Assembly (NCBI GenBank): GCA_031284445.1
Contig: JAISZW010000119.1
Location: 1 to 7,715, forward strand
Direction of reading: 5' to 3'
Length of the DNA: 7,715 nt
DNA from: Candidatus Methanovirga basalitermitum
GTDB lineage: Archaea > Methanobacteriota > Methanobacteria > Methanobacteriales > Methanobacteriaceae
Below are positions 1 through 6,887 of this stretch, one piece after another; position 1 is the first letter of the stretch; each line of letters starts with the position of its first letter. The notes beneath the pieces were generated by a model. The model was not told where the DNA came from and ran no database searches. It was given only the letters and a program-made list of their open reading frames with translations. Position numbers and translations under genes: made by a program.

Positions 1-30
1 GAGTGTTACGATTTAGCACCACTCTCGAAC
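1..30 (-). CRISPR. Partial type II CRISPR repeat, probable edge of an array running off the left side
   Basis: Read on the minus strand, the block begins GTTCGAGAGTGG and ends ACACTC at the window edge. Type II repeats that start GTTTGAGAG and end CTCAAAC are known (for example in Treponema denticola), so this looks like 30 nt of a roughly 36-nt repeat whose last bases lie outside the window. It is richer in G+C than its surroundings and sits 134 bp before cas1. Only one copy is visible, so periodicity cannot be shown. If the orientation is right, the array is transcribed leftward, away from cas1, and 31-164 holds its leader. It could instead be a tracrRNA anti-repeat read on the plus strand. 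Confidence 0.45.
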
Positions 31-64
31 TTACTAATCGAAAGTCCGGCCAGAGATGGTACCT

Positions 65-90
65 TGTTGTACTAACACTACAATACAACA
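65..90. repeat. Inverted repeat with two mutually exclusive hairpins
   Basis: TGTTGTA (65-71) pairs with TACAACA (84-90) around a 12-nt loop. Within it, TTGTA (67-71) can instead pair with TACAA (79-83) around a 7-nt loop, so the two stems exclude each other. The minus-strand sequence from 89 resembles the repeat at 1-30 (shared GTT, GT-GTG and TA blocks). It could therefore be a degenerate repeat, a tracrRNA anti-repeat or an operator. It is followed on the plus strand by an A/T-only stretch, not a clean U-run. Confidence 0.5.
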
Positions 91-152
91 TATATATTAT
101 ATATTTTGTTGATTTTGAAAGCCTATTTAAAAGAGCGCAGTTTTTGTGAAAA

Positions 153-158
153 TATAAT
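153..158 (+). promoter_or_regulatory. -10 element of cas1, exactly 6 nt before the ATG
   Basis: A perfect TATAAT is followed by six bases and then the cas1 ATG at 165. No good -35 box is seen at the normal distance. The spacing puts the expected +1 at or next to the start codon, implying a leaderless cas1-cas2-csn2 transcript. The same spacing recurs at cas9 and lemA. Confidence 0.5.
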
Positions 159-164
159 TGTGTT

Positions 165-1034
165 ATGGCGTGAAGGACAATCGTGATACGTAATAATGCT
201 AAACTATCGTATAAAATGGGTTATTTGTTAGTGCGTAACGAGACTGAAACTTTTGTATTTGCAGATGAAGTTTTAAATCTAATAATTGAATCAAATCAAA
301 CAATTGTTAGTACTGAATTATTAAACCAAATGGTCAAAAGGAATGTCAATATTATTTTTTGCGACGAAAAGCATCTGCCAACATCGCAACTAGTAGGATT
401 AAATAATAATTTCAGTACATCAAAAAATATTTTAATACAAATAAATTGAGAAGTGGAAATAAAAGGTAAATTATGAAAGGAAATTATTGTACAAAAAATA
501 ACTAACCAACGCAATATTCTTACAAAATACGGATTATATGGAGAAAAAATTCTTAGTAAGTATATAGAAGAAGTAGAAGAAAACGACTGTACCAATCGGG
601 AAGGATTAGCGGCTGGTGCATATTTTACTAGCATGTTTGGGAAAGGTTTTAACCGAAGAGATGAAGAAAATGAGATTAATAAGGTGCTTAATTATCTTTA
701 TAGCATTTTGCTGAGCATTTTTTCTAGGTGCATTGTGGAATATGGCTACATCACGCATCTTGGGATTTGACACCATGGCGATACTAATTGTTTTAATTTA
801 TCCTCAGATTTTATGGAGCCATTCCGACCGATTGTTGATGATTATATATTAACTAAGAAAATTGATAAAATCGAGAACAAACAAGAACTACAAAAAATTT
901 TAAATACAAAATTAAAAATTAATAACCGACACGAATATTTTGAAAATGCCATTAAAGTTTATGTTAAGCAATGTTTGAATTTTCTTGATAAAAATGTTAC
1001 ATATATTTATCAAATTGAAGGTTATGAATTTTAG
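165..1034 (+). CDS. cas1: Cas1, type II-A CRISPR integrase
   Basis: A 289-aa Cas1, the metal-dependent integrase that with Cas2 inserts new spacers at the leader end of the array. The N-terminus, MAWRTIVIRNNAKLSYK, matches type II-A Cas1, and IIFCDEKHLPTSQL lies near residue 60. The metal-binding residues appear to be E146 (NREGLAAGAYF), H203 (GIWHH) and E218 (MEPFRP); their spacing is close to that of S. pyogenes Cas1. Four in-frame UGA codons (W3, W95, W104, W202) require code 4. The ATG at 165 is chosen because the conserved AWRTIVI lies upstream of the GTG at 183, even though an AAGGA precedes that GTG. The length is normal and the gene looks intact. Its 3' end overlaps cas2 by 11 nt. Confidence 0.96.
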
Positions 1035-1347
1035 ATTTATGAGGGTGATGCTTTTTTTTGATTTACCAACAACTAGCAATAAGGATGTGAAAGCATATCA
1101 AGTATTTTCAAGAGAAATAAAAAAGAATGGGTATATTATGATACAATATTCATGTTATGTGAAATTAGTTATTACACCGAAAATGGCTGCATTAGAAGAA
1201 AATTTTATTCGCAAAATTATACCGCATAATGGTGGCAATGTACAAATGTTGACAATAACTGAGATGCAATACGCATCTATTGTCTATGTAATGGGAGAAA
1301 ATAAGAGTAATATAATTAATACAATGGAAAAAATTATCTGGTTATAA
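1024..1347 (+). CDS. cas2: Cas2, CRISPR adaptation protein
   Basis: A 107-aa Cas2, the small ferredoxin-fold protein that bridges two Cas1 dimers in the spacer-integration complex. MNFRFMRVMLFFDLPT carries the conserved Asp (D13) at the end of beta-1, followed by KAYQVFSREIKKNGYIMIQYSCYVK, typical of type II-A Cas2. The start at 1024 is chosen because S. pyogenes Cas2 begins with a closely matching MSYRYMRMILMFDMPT. A second Met at 1039 is possible, while the in-frame ATG at 985 lies too deep inside cas1. A GAAGG at 1017-1021 is only 2 nt from the ATG. The 11-nt overlap with cas1 and the TAATG overlap with csn2 suggest translational coupling. Confidence 0.95.
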   Translation: MNFRFMRVMLFFDLPTTSNKDVKAYQVFSREIKKNGYIMIQYSCYVKLVITPKMAALEENFIRKIIPHNGGNVQMLTITEMQYASIVYVMGENKSNIINTMEKIIWL

Positions 1348-2015
1348 TGAAATTGCAATATAAAAAATGAGATACGCCATTACATTTAGAATTAAATAAA
1401 CAAAATGTTGTGAAATTCAACAATAAACAAAGTTTTTATCAATTTATTTCAGATGCGTTAAATGACGAAGAAAGTGATTCATTATTTTACATTTCTGAAG
1501 ATATAACTAATTTAAAATTTACCACTACTTTGCTGCCTTTAATTAACTTATTTGAATTAAATCCTAATGAAAAGAAAAATCTTAATCTACTATATAAAAA
1601 AATTCAAGTTCAACAAAATATTGATGAAAATAGCGAATTGATAAGTAAAATCAACGAGTTGATTAGCATAATGATTAATAAAAATGTTGAAAATTTAAAT
1701 TTACCAATTTCATTCAGTGAAAATTTGAGTTTAGTAGAATTTTTAAAATTATATGAAGTTAAGTTTAATTTTAAAAATAATAATTTTTTTATAAAATTAA
1801 CAAATTATATTGAGATTATTTGCGAATTTACCCCATATAAAATTTTATTAATACCATATCTAGAGTCGGTACTTTCAGAAGCAGAAATTGAAAATCTTAT
1901 AACATTTGCCAGTCAGAAAAACATATACATCATTGTGTGTGAAACAAAGGATGAAAATATGGAACCAAAAAAAATAATTGACGAAAATAATGATGAAGTA
2001 GATTTAATTATTTAG
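1347..2015 (+). CDS. csn2: Csn2, type II-A adaptation protein (short form)
   Basis: A 222-aa protein in the position and size range of short Csn2, the ring-forming protein that binds double-stranded DNA ends and works with Cas1-Cas2 and Cas9 in spacer acquisition. Its presence defines subtype II-A. Sequence support is moderate, as usual for this fast-evolving family. The best segment is near residues 163-193, KILLIPYLESVLSEAEIEN followed by NIYIIVCE, which parallels the KKLLIFVNS region of S. pyogenes Csn2. The start at 1347 shares one base with the cas2 stop (TAATG) and reads MKLQYKKWDTPLHLEL, with W8 encoded by UGA. Under the standard code the gene would appear to start only at the GTG at 1410. 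The 3' end overlaps cas9 on the opposite strand by 8 nt. Confidence 0.88.
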
Positions 2016-5000
2016 TTTCCGTATATAAATTTACCTCTTTACATTTCAAACCGGTATAAGAATAGTTACATAAAGTAAAATCAGATTTAATTAATAAAGA
2101 AGAAGTAAAAGCTATTTCAGTGGGTATTTTAACACGATCATATTTTATCCCAAAAAACTTCCAAATTTCGGTGATAAAATCTCTTTTATTTTTTATAGAG
2201 TCATTTTTGCTGTTATAGAATTTATAAATTCTCTCATAGTATTTACTGTTAATGCATTCGTCTAATAGACGTTTACAAATATCATCAATGCTTTTTTCGG
2301 AAACTCATTGCCCACACAACACTTTATTAATGTTACTTTTTATCTCTTCATCATTTGATTCAAAATTAAATGATATTTTTGTTTTCGTTTTGCGAAAACC
2401 ATTAGATGCTTTACCATTAAGAAAATATTCGATACCATCTTTTTCCTTAAATATTGAACCTTGAGGTATAAACGGAAATATAATTTCATCATATTTATCT
2501 AAATATTTTTCTGGTATTTTTTTAAGATATTCTTGTGGTTCTCTTAAATAATCACTAATTTTAATGTTGGCCAGATAAATATATGGCACACTTAGTAATT
2601 TTATACTCTTTATTTTTTTTCCTTGTGAAACACATACATAAAAATAACTTATATATGATTCATAGCCGCCATATTTTTTGCAAACCAATTCTTTTTTCTT
2701 CATTATAGAACTATCACTATCGCTCTTTTCAAGTAAATTTTGCTTAAAAAAACTTCCATCTTTTGCTTTTGTTTTGGTCATGTAAGTGGTATATATTTTG
2801 GCACTTTTAATATTTTTTTTTACATTATATTCAACGTCTTTATAACGACTCCTTAATGCTTTAAAATCATTGGTAGCGATTTTTTCACGTATACTTCTTT
2901 TTACAATATTGTCCCCGTTCTCTAATTCTTTCTCCTTCTTTTTGTATCAAAATTCTTTTAAAAATGGAAAATTTTTATTAATCACATCGGCTGTAACAAT
3001 ATTTAAATAGGCATCGATTGCGTGATGAGTATTATCAATGCCCCTAAGTTTCGGAATTTTAAATTCATGCCGTATGTATGAAACATTATGCGGCTTATTA
3101 AGAATTATCTCAATACCATGATATTTTTGGTTGCGATCAAAATATTTTCTTAATAATTCAACTTCTCACCCTGTTTGTACTAAATCTCTTTTAAGGAATT
3201 TTTCTTTTTCCTCAGTAGTTATATCTTTGACACGAGCTAGGTTATTATATTTTTTTGAGTTTAAAAATCCCAAGCTCTTTAATTTTTTTCAAAATTCTTT
3301 TACCTCGTCTTTGATTAGGTGAGAAAATGGATAAATATCAGTTTTATTTTCAGAATGATTAAAGGGATGCGTTGTCAAAACTTTATTATCCAAACTATTA
3401 TCGAGAGTTAAGGACTGTGGAATTATATGGTCAACTTCATATAGTCTAAGTTTGTTGATGCTTAGCGGCTCCATAGTGTATAAATCTTTGCCCTGTTGAA
3501 GAAAATATAAATAAAATTTTTCCTCAGTCAAATGTAATTGATAATTATTTAATTCTTCCTTTAATTCCTGGTTATCATTTAAAAGTTTTTCCAAGTTTTC
3601 AAACCTAGACTTATTAACTTTTTTATTAATTTTATCCCTCTCTGCTTTAGAATTATCTTCTCTAGTTGTTTCGATGAAAATTTTTTTAGGGAGCGTGCCT
3701 CCGCCAACCAATTGAATGTATTCATCAATACAATGACAGCATTGTCTAACAGAACGTTGCAAAAAAGCTGGGATAGGAATCTTTAAACTGTTGAAGAAAT
3801 CAGATGGAGTAGTATAATTCTGCAGTGCATAATAATGCTCAGAGTGTTCATTAATTTTCTGTTTTAAATCAAATTCACTAGACATTAATTTCATAAAGTT
3901 TTCTGTGGTGTCTTCCATTCATTTTAAAACACTTTTTATTTCCCCAGACTTGTTTTTAGTTACTAGGGTATTAGTTAATAATTCATCACTTAGCCTTCCC
4001 CATCCAGAAAAATTTAAAACGTTTATCAATTTTTCCATTCCTTTTAATTGCAAATATTTTTGAGTAATTTTTTCATATTTCATTTTTGAAGTTGGCAAAA
4101 TGGTAGAAATTTTTATGATATCCTCACACATTTTCTCATTTTTTCATATTTCATCAATGTTATTATTGAATAAAGGTTTTAATTTATTAATCGAAGAAAG
4201 ATATGCGACTGATTCTTTTTTGTCGCTATCCTTTTTATTTCGTAAGCAAAAATTAATATCATCCTCTTCGTAATGAATGGTATCATCTGCAGAATTTAAT
4301 GTTTCGATGATTTTTTCTGGTGTAATCTTCGTGCCTTTTAAGTATAAATTTTTTCATAAATACTCTTTTTGATCTTGTGAAATTGACGTATTTTTCAACC
4401 TAAATTTATTTAATTGTGATAAACATAAATACTTTTGATAAATAAGTGATTCTTTTGGCAATACTGGTTTGTCGACAAGGTATGTGCAATAATTTAACAT
4501 TCGATGAATAAAATTTTCAGCAGTTTGTTCACTATTTATAACTTTTTCTCAATTCCAAGGTAAAATTTTACAATTATTTTCGCTTTTTTCCATTCACATT
4601 TTTCGTCTGTCTTTTTCAGACGAATTTAAAGATGGTGCGCCTGAATTATTTGTGATACCTGCTCAATATGGCATACGAAATTTTAGAATTTCTTTCACTT
4701 TTTCAATATTGGCATATCCGTCATCATTTTGGTTCAAAAAACTAAACTTAGCTTTTACATTATCGAGAATTTTTACTAGTTCGTTAAAATGAAATTGATG
4801 GGGCAATGCAAGAACTGCATTGATATAACTCAATGGTGCAAGGAAAAAGCGGTTTTTATCGTCTTGCTTAAAAATATCGAGTGGTTTGTTTTTTTCTAAA
4901 AGTTCAATGTTTTTCATCTTCAATCTATACTCTATATACCCAATTTCATCCAATTTTTTCATTAAATTTTCATATGGTGGAATTTCCTTTCCCTTTTTAT

Positions 5001-6099
5001 CTTTTACAATTTTTTTAACTTTTTCACATTTTTCATTCCTCCCAACAAATTTACAATAGGCACCTGCATCACCTATAAAGATTTCATTATATTCATTATT
5101 TGTTTTGTTTGTTTTGATCCATTCTTTCAAATCTTTTTTGTCCGTATTATGTTTATCAAATTGTTCGATAAAAAATTTGGAAACGTTTACATTTTTTAGA
5201 TAATGGTATCATTGCCAAAAATCACTTAATTCAGCAATTTTTTCGAAATAATACTTTACATTTTGATTTTCAATTTCATTTTGTCAGCCTTCTTCTAAAA
5301 AATTAATTGGGTCGTCTAAAACCAATCCAAATTGCTTTAAAATAGTTATACCTATTCTTTTATTTTTAATTATATTAATAAGCCAATACTTAGGATCTTT
5401 TTTTTCAATCTCTCTATTTTCTAAATCCCTAAGCTCCAGACTTACAGACAATTTTTCAGAAAGATCTCCCAATTCTGTCATTTGTTCAGTCACTCCATTC
5501 AATTCTTTTATTTTCATGCTAATATCAATGCTATGTTGATTAATATCCATTTCGTCATCAATAAGAAAGTTGCCTCTCTTTTTGATGATGTGTTCGCATG
5601 CCAAATACACCAACCGGATATCTCCAGTAGCCTTCGCATGTTTTAAATTATTTTTATCATATAAAGCTTGCCGTAAATGATAAATTGTTGGGAAATCTTT
5701 ATGGTAATCTAAGTCAGTATAGTCTTCATCATTAAATAGCGTATATTTTCCCAAACGTTCTATTTTATCTTTTTCATTTTGATTATCATTTGCACTATGA
5801 TCACAATAAAGTTGAGATTTTTCTAATCGCTCATAAAAATTAGGATCTTTCCGATAAATTTCACTACGAAAAATCTCTTGAAGTAGAAAAATCCGTTTTT
5901 TTCTACGTTCAACTAAACGTCTAGCCCCACGAAGTGCCCTTCTGTGTTTGCAATCATCTGCTCTGTCAAATATTCGCGATACCAAACAATCTTTGCCGTT
6001 ATACTTTAAGATGTTGTAATTTTCATCGCAACAAGCAACACCACATGATGCTACCCCAATATCGACCCCAATGTAGTATGGTTTTTTTCTTTCACTCAT
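2008..6099 (-). CDS. cas9: Cas9, type II-A RNA-guided DNA endonuclease
   Basis: A 1363-aa Cas9, close to S. pyogenes Cas9 in length. I followed one frame through the whole gene and found only UGA (Trp) codons, with no TAA or TAG and no frameshift. RuvC-I is IGVDIGVASCG with D13. The Arg-rich bridge helix covers about residues 52-77. RuvC-II is KIFIETTRED with E810. HNH is YEVDHIIPQS with H891, then N905 and N914. RuvC-III is THHAIDAYLN with H1026 and D1029. The PAM-interacting domain includes KKYGGYES near 1141-1148. All catalytic positions are kept, so it should cut both strands. Oddities: it runs opposite to cas1-cas2-csn2, the usual LVETRQIT segment reads LVQTGWEVE (973-981), and the two PAM-reading arginines of SpCas9 seem replaced. 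The 3' end overlaps csn2 by 8 nt. Confidence 0.98.
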
Positions 6100-6105
6100 A
6101 CTATA

Positions 6106-6111
6106 AGTATA
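6106..6111 (-). promoter_or_regulatory. -10 element of cas9, 6 nt before the ATG
   Basis: On the minus strand TATACT is followed by six bases (TATAGT) and then the cas9 ATG. No SD sequence and no convincing -35 is seen. The -10 box abuts the (TA)n tract, so tract length could change the spacing to any upstream contact. The TATAGT immediately next to the ATG is a second -10-like hexamer. The arrangement predicts a leaderless cas9 mRNA. Confidence 0.4.
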
Positions 6112-6126
6112 TATATATATATATAT
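6108..6126. repeat. (TA)n dinucleotide tract in the cas9 upstream region
   Basis: A 19-bp uninterrupted alternating TA run directly overlaps the cas9 -10 region. Such tracts are prone to slippage, and in mollicutes simple repeats are known to drive phase variation of surface genes. A role here is inferred only. Confidence 0.9.
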
Positions 6127-6127
6127 T

Positions 6128-6250
6128 GTTGTGGTTTTTTACAGCATTAACCAATATCTCGAGTACCGGCGCAGTATGATAAAAAAAGAAGAATATCACA
6201 TTTGAAAGAGTGGATTGCAATAAGTAAATAAATGCCACTTTATGGCATTA
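6128..6250 (+). ncRNA. Candidate tracrRNA, divergent from cas9
   Basis: tracrRNA is expected in a type II locus and in S. pyogenes lies upstream of cas9 on the opposite strand, as here. TCTCGA (6157-6162) is perfectly complementary to repeat positions 3-8. After a short bulge, ACCA (6151-6154 on slipping by one base) can pair with repeat UGGU at 10-13, giving a lower-stem, bulge, upper-stem shape. A small nexus-like hairpin follows: GTAC (6163-6166), loop CGGCGCA, GTAT (6174-6177). A stronger hairpin lies at 6231-6249. The core is GC-rich in an AT-rich background. The 5' and 3' ends are guesses and no U-run follows the last hairpin. The repeat used for comparison is itself seen only once, so this remains a candidate. 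Confidence 0.35.
6231..6249 (-). terminator. Hairpin downstream of the 104-aa gene, probable terminator
   Basis: A perfect 7-bp stem, AATGCCA/TGGCATT, with a 5-nt loop lies 24-42 nt past the stop codon of the gene at 6274-6588. On the minus strand it is followed by T-rich TATTTACTTATT rather than a pure T-run. It probably ends that transcript before the cas9 promoter region. It could also be the 3' hairpin of a plus-strand tracrRNA. Confidence 0.5.
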
Positions 6251-6273
6251 TGGATTCCGCCAATGAAAATTTA

Positions 6274-6588
6274 TTATTTCAAATTGTTTCTTTCAAATAT
6301 CAATTCATGTCTTTCTAAAATTTCTGTGTGTTTATTTAATATATCTTCATGTCTTTGCAATGTCACTTTGATATCTGCAATTTCTTTATTGATGGCTACA
6401 AACCCAGCACGCATTTCTATGGCTAGTTGCATAATAGTCATCCTTGGTTGTTTGGGTTTTCTAGGTCCTTTTGCAGTTCTCATTCGTGGTTTTCTCTTTT
6501 CATTACCAATTATAACAACCTTCAACTCATCACCTTCCATTTCGGGGTGATTACTATATTCAACAACCTTAACTTTCTTTTTGTCCAT
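6274..6588 (-). CDS. Small basic coiled-coil protein of unknown function (paralogue A)
   Basis: A 104-aa soluble protein; I do not recognise a named family. Residues 1-27 (KKVKVVEY, HPEMEGDELKVVI) are short strand-like blocks. Residues 31-49 are strongly basic (KRKPRMR, GPRKPKQPR), suited to nucleic-acid or acidic-surface contact. Residues 51-100 form an amphipathic helix ending in three tandem 7-residue units: LQRHEDI (77-83), LNKHTEI (84-90), LERHELI (91-97). No signal peptide or membrane segment is seen. It is closely related over its whole length to the 97-aa protein encoded at 6888-7181, and the two differ mainly by whole-heptad indels. It has its own SD-like site and a downstream hairpin. 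Its place upstream of cas9 in the same direction gives no proof of a CRISPR role. Confidence 0.85.
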   Translation of the reverse strand: MDKKKVKVVEYSNHPEMEGDELKVVIIGNEKRKPRMRTAKGPRKPKQPRMTIMQLAIEMRAGFVAINKEIADIKVTLQRHEDILNKHTEILERHELIFERNNLK

Positions 6589-6598
6589 ACATTAATAA

Positions 6599-6604
6599 GT
6601 CACC
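6599..6604 (-). promoter_or_regulatory. Ribosome binding site of paralogue A
   Basis: GGTGAC on the minus strand lies 10 nt before the ATG. GGTGA matches the core complementary to the 16S rRNA 3' end. The identical motif and spacing occur in paralogue B, in contrast to the SD-less cas1, cas9 and lemA starts. Confidence 0.5.
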
Positions 6605-6638
6605 GCAAAACCATCAAAAATGTTCAAAAACTTTTTTA

Positions 6639-6659
6639 TTGTTATATTACATATAACAA
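6639..6659. promoter_or_regulatory. 21-bp perfect palindrome upstream of paralogue A, operator-like
   Basis: TTGTTATAT-TAC-ATATAACAA is a perfect inverted repeat with 9-bp arms and a 3-bp centre, about 50 bp upstream of the ATG. It is identical to the one upstream of paralogue B, while flanking bases differ. No T-run follows it on the minus strand, so an operator is more likely than a terminator. Confidence 0.5.
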
Positions 6660-6690
6660 AAAAATTTTATTTGATATGGTGAAAATGGGC

Positions 6691-6825
6691 ATTTTAGAAC
6701 AAGATGTGAATGTGTTTTTTGATAAGTTTTGTTATTTTAATGTTTAAAAATGAATAGTCTTACTCGTACAGCTAGTATTTTGTTGGGTATGCATAATCTT
6801 CCCTACTAAAAGTAAAAAGATAGCT
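6691..6825. other. Intergenic stretch without a recognisable gene
   Basis: This stretch lies between the upstream block of paralogue A and the terminator of paralogue B. The only reading frame is a 23-codon plus-strand frame (6676-6747) without a recognisable product. No tRNA or repeat is seen. Confidence 0.5.
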
Positions 6826-6880
6826 AAAAACAGCCTTAAAATACTTTTTAGAAGCATTGTAGAAAACTAGCAACGGCTGT
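6826..6880 (-). terminator. Two-stem terminator after paralogue B
   Basis: On the minus strand, ACAGCC (6880-6875) can pair with GGCTGT (6835-6830), which is followed by TTTT. Nested inside is a second stem, AATGCTT/AAGTATT, with a CTAAA loop (6840-6858) and one G-U pair. It starts 8 nt past the stop codon of the gene at 6888-7181. The outer stem encloses a long loop, so the inner hairpin may be what folds first. Confidence 0.5.
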
Positions 6881-6887
6881 AGTTCCA

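Larger units (their letters stand above)
31..164. promoter_or_regulatory. Intergenic region between array edge and cas1: putative leader and cas1 promoter
   Basis: No gene is seen here. Positions 31-60 are GC-rich for this genome and include a small potential hairpin, CCA-GAGA-TGG (50-59), with a GNRA-type loop on the plus strand. Positions 65-90 hold an inverted repeat, 91-110 are almost pure A/T, and a TATAAT lies at 153-158. If the repeat at 1-30 is real, the array leader and the cas1 promoter share this segment and diverge from it. Alternatively, 31-60 could be a 30-nt spacer or part of a structured RNA. Confidence 0.4.
6274..6687 (-). repeat. Duplicated unit, copy A (small gene plus upstream block)
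   Basis: The gene at 6274-6588 and its roughly 100-bp upstream block match 6888-7280 with only local indels. The start codons and upstream palindromes of the two copies are offset by the same 593 bp. The shared upstream block includes CATTAATAAGTCACCG, AAAAATGTTCAAAAACTTTT and the palindrome. Similarity fades past an AAAATG at 6682-6687. Confidence 0.85.

Noticed and set aside
1..60. tRNA or rRNA fragment, suggested by TTCGA and ACTAATCGA
   Set aside because: No cloverleaf with acceptor pairing could be drawn, and the rRNA-like match is only about nine bases.
296..634. 112-codon minus-strand frame opposite cas1
   Set aside because: It lies wholly within cas1, whose family motifs are clear; low-complexity translation with no family features.
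2252..3322. Plus-strand frames of 63-70 codons inside cas9
   Set aside because: They are mirror readings of the AT-rich cas9 sequence with no recognisable product.
2305..5283. cas9 as a fragmented pseudogene
   Set aside because: Every apparent stop checked is UGA and lies in one unbroken frame; all catalytic motifs are in order and the total length is normal for II-A.
5934..6179. 81-codon plus-strand frame across the cas9 start
   Set aside because: Most of it is antisense to the conserved RuvC-I and bridge-helix codons, and the rest is the TA tract and candidate ncRNA.
6639..6659. Palindrome as an intrinsic terminator
   Set aside because: The stem is almost all A/T and no T-run follows on the minus strand; on the plus strand it is followed by A's first.
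6242..6747. Plus-strand frames opposite paralogue A, with hydrophobic translations
   Set aside because: The minus-strand gene is conserved as protein in two copies with heptad-preserving indels, which decides the coding strand.
6676..6747. 23-codon plus-strand frame (MVKMGILEQD...)
   Set aside because: No homologue recognised; the matching place in copy B does not keep the sequence past AAAATG and no RBS is seen.
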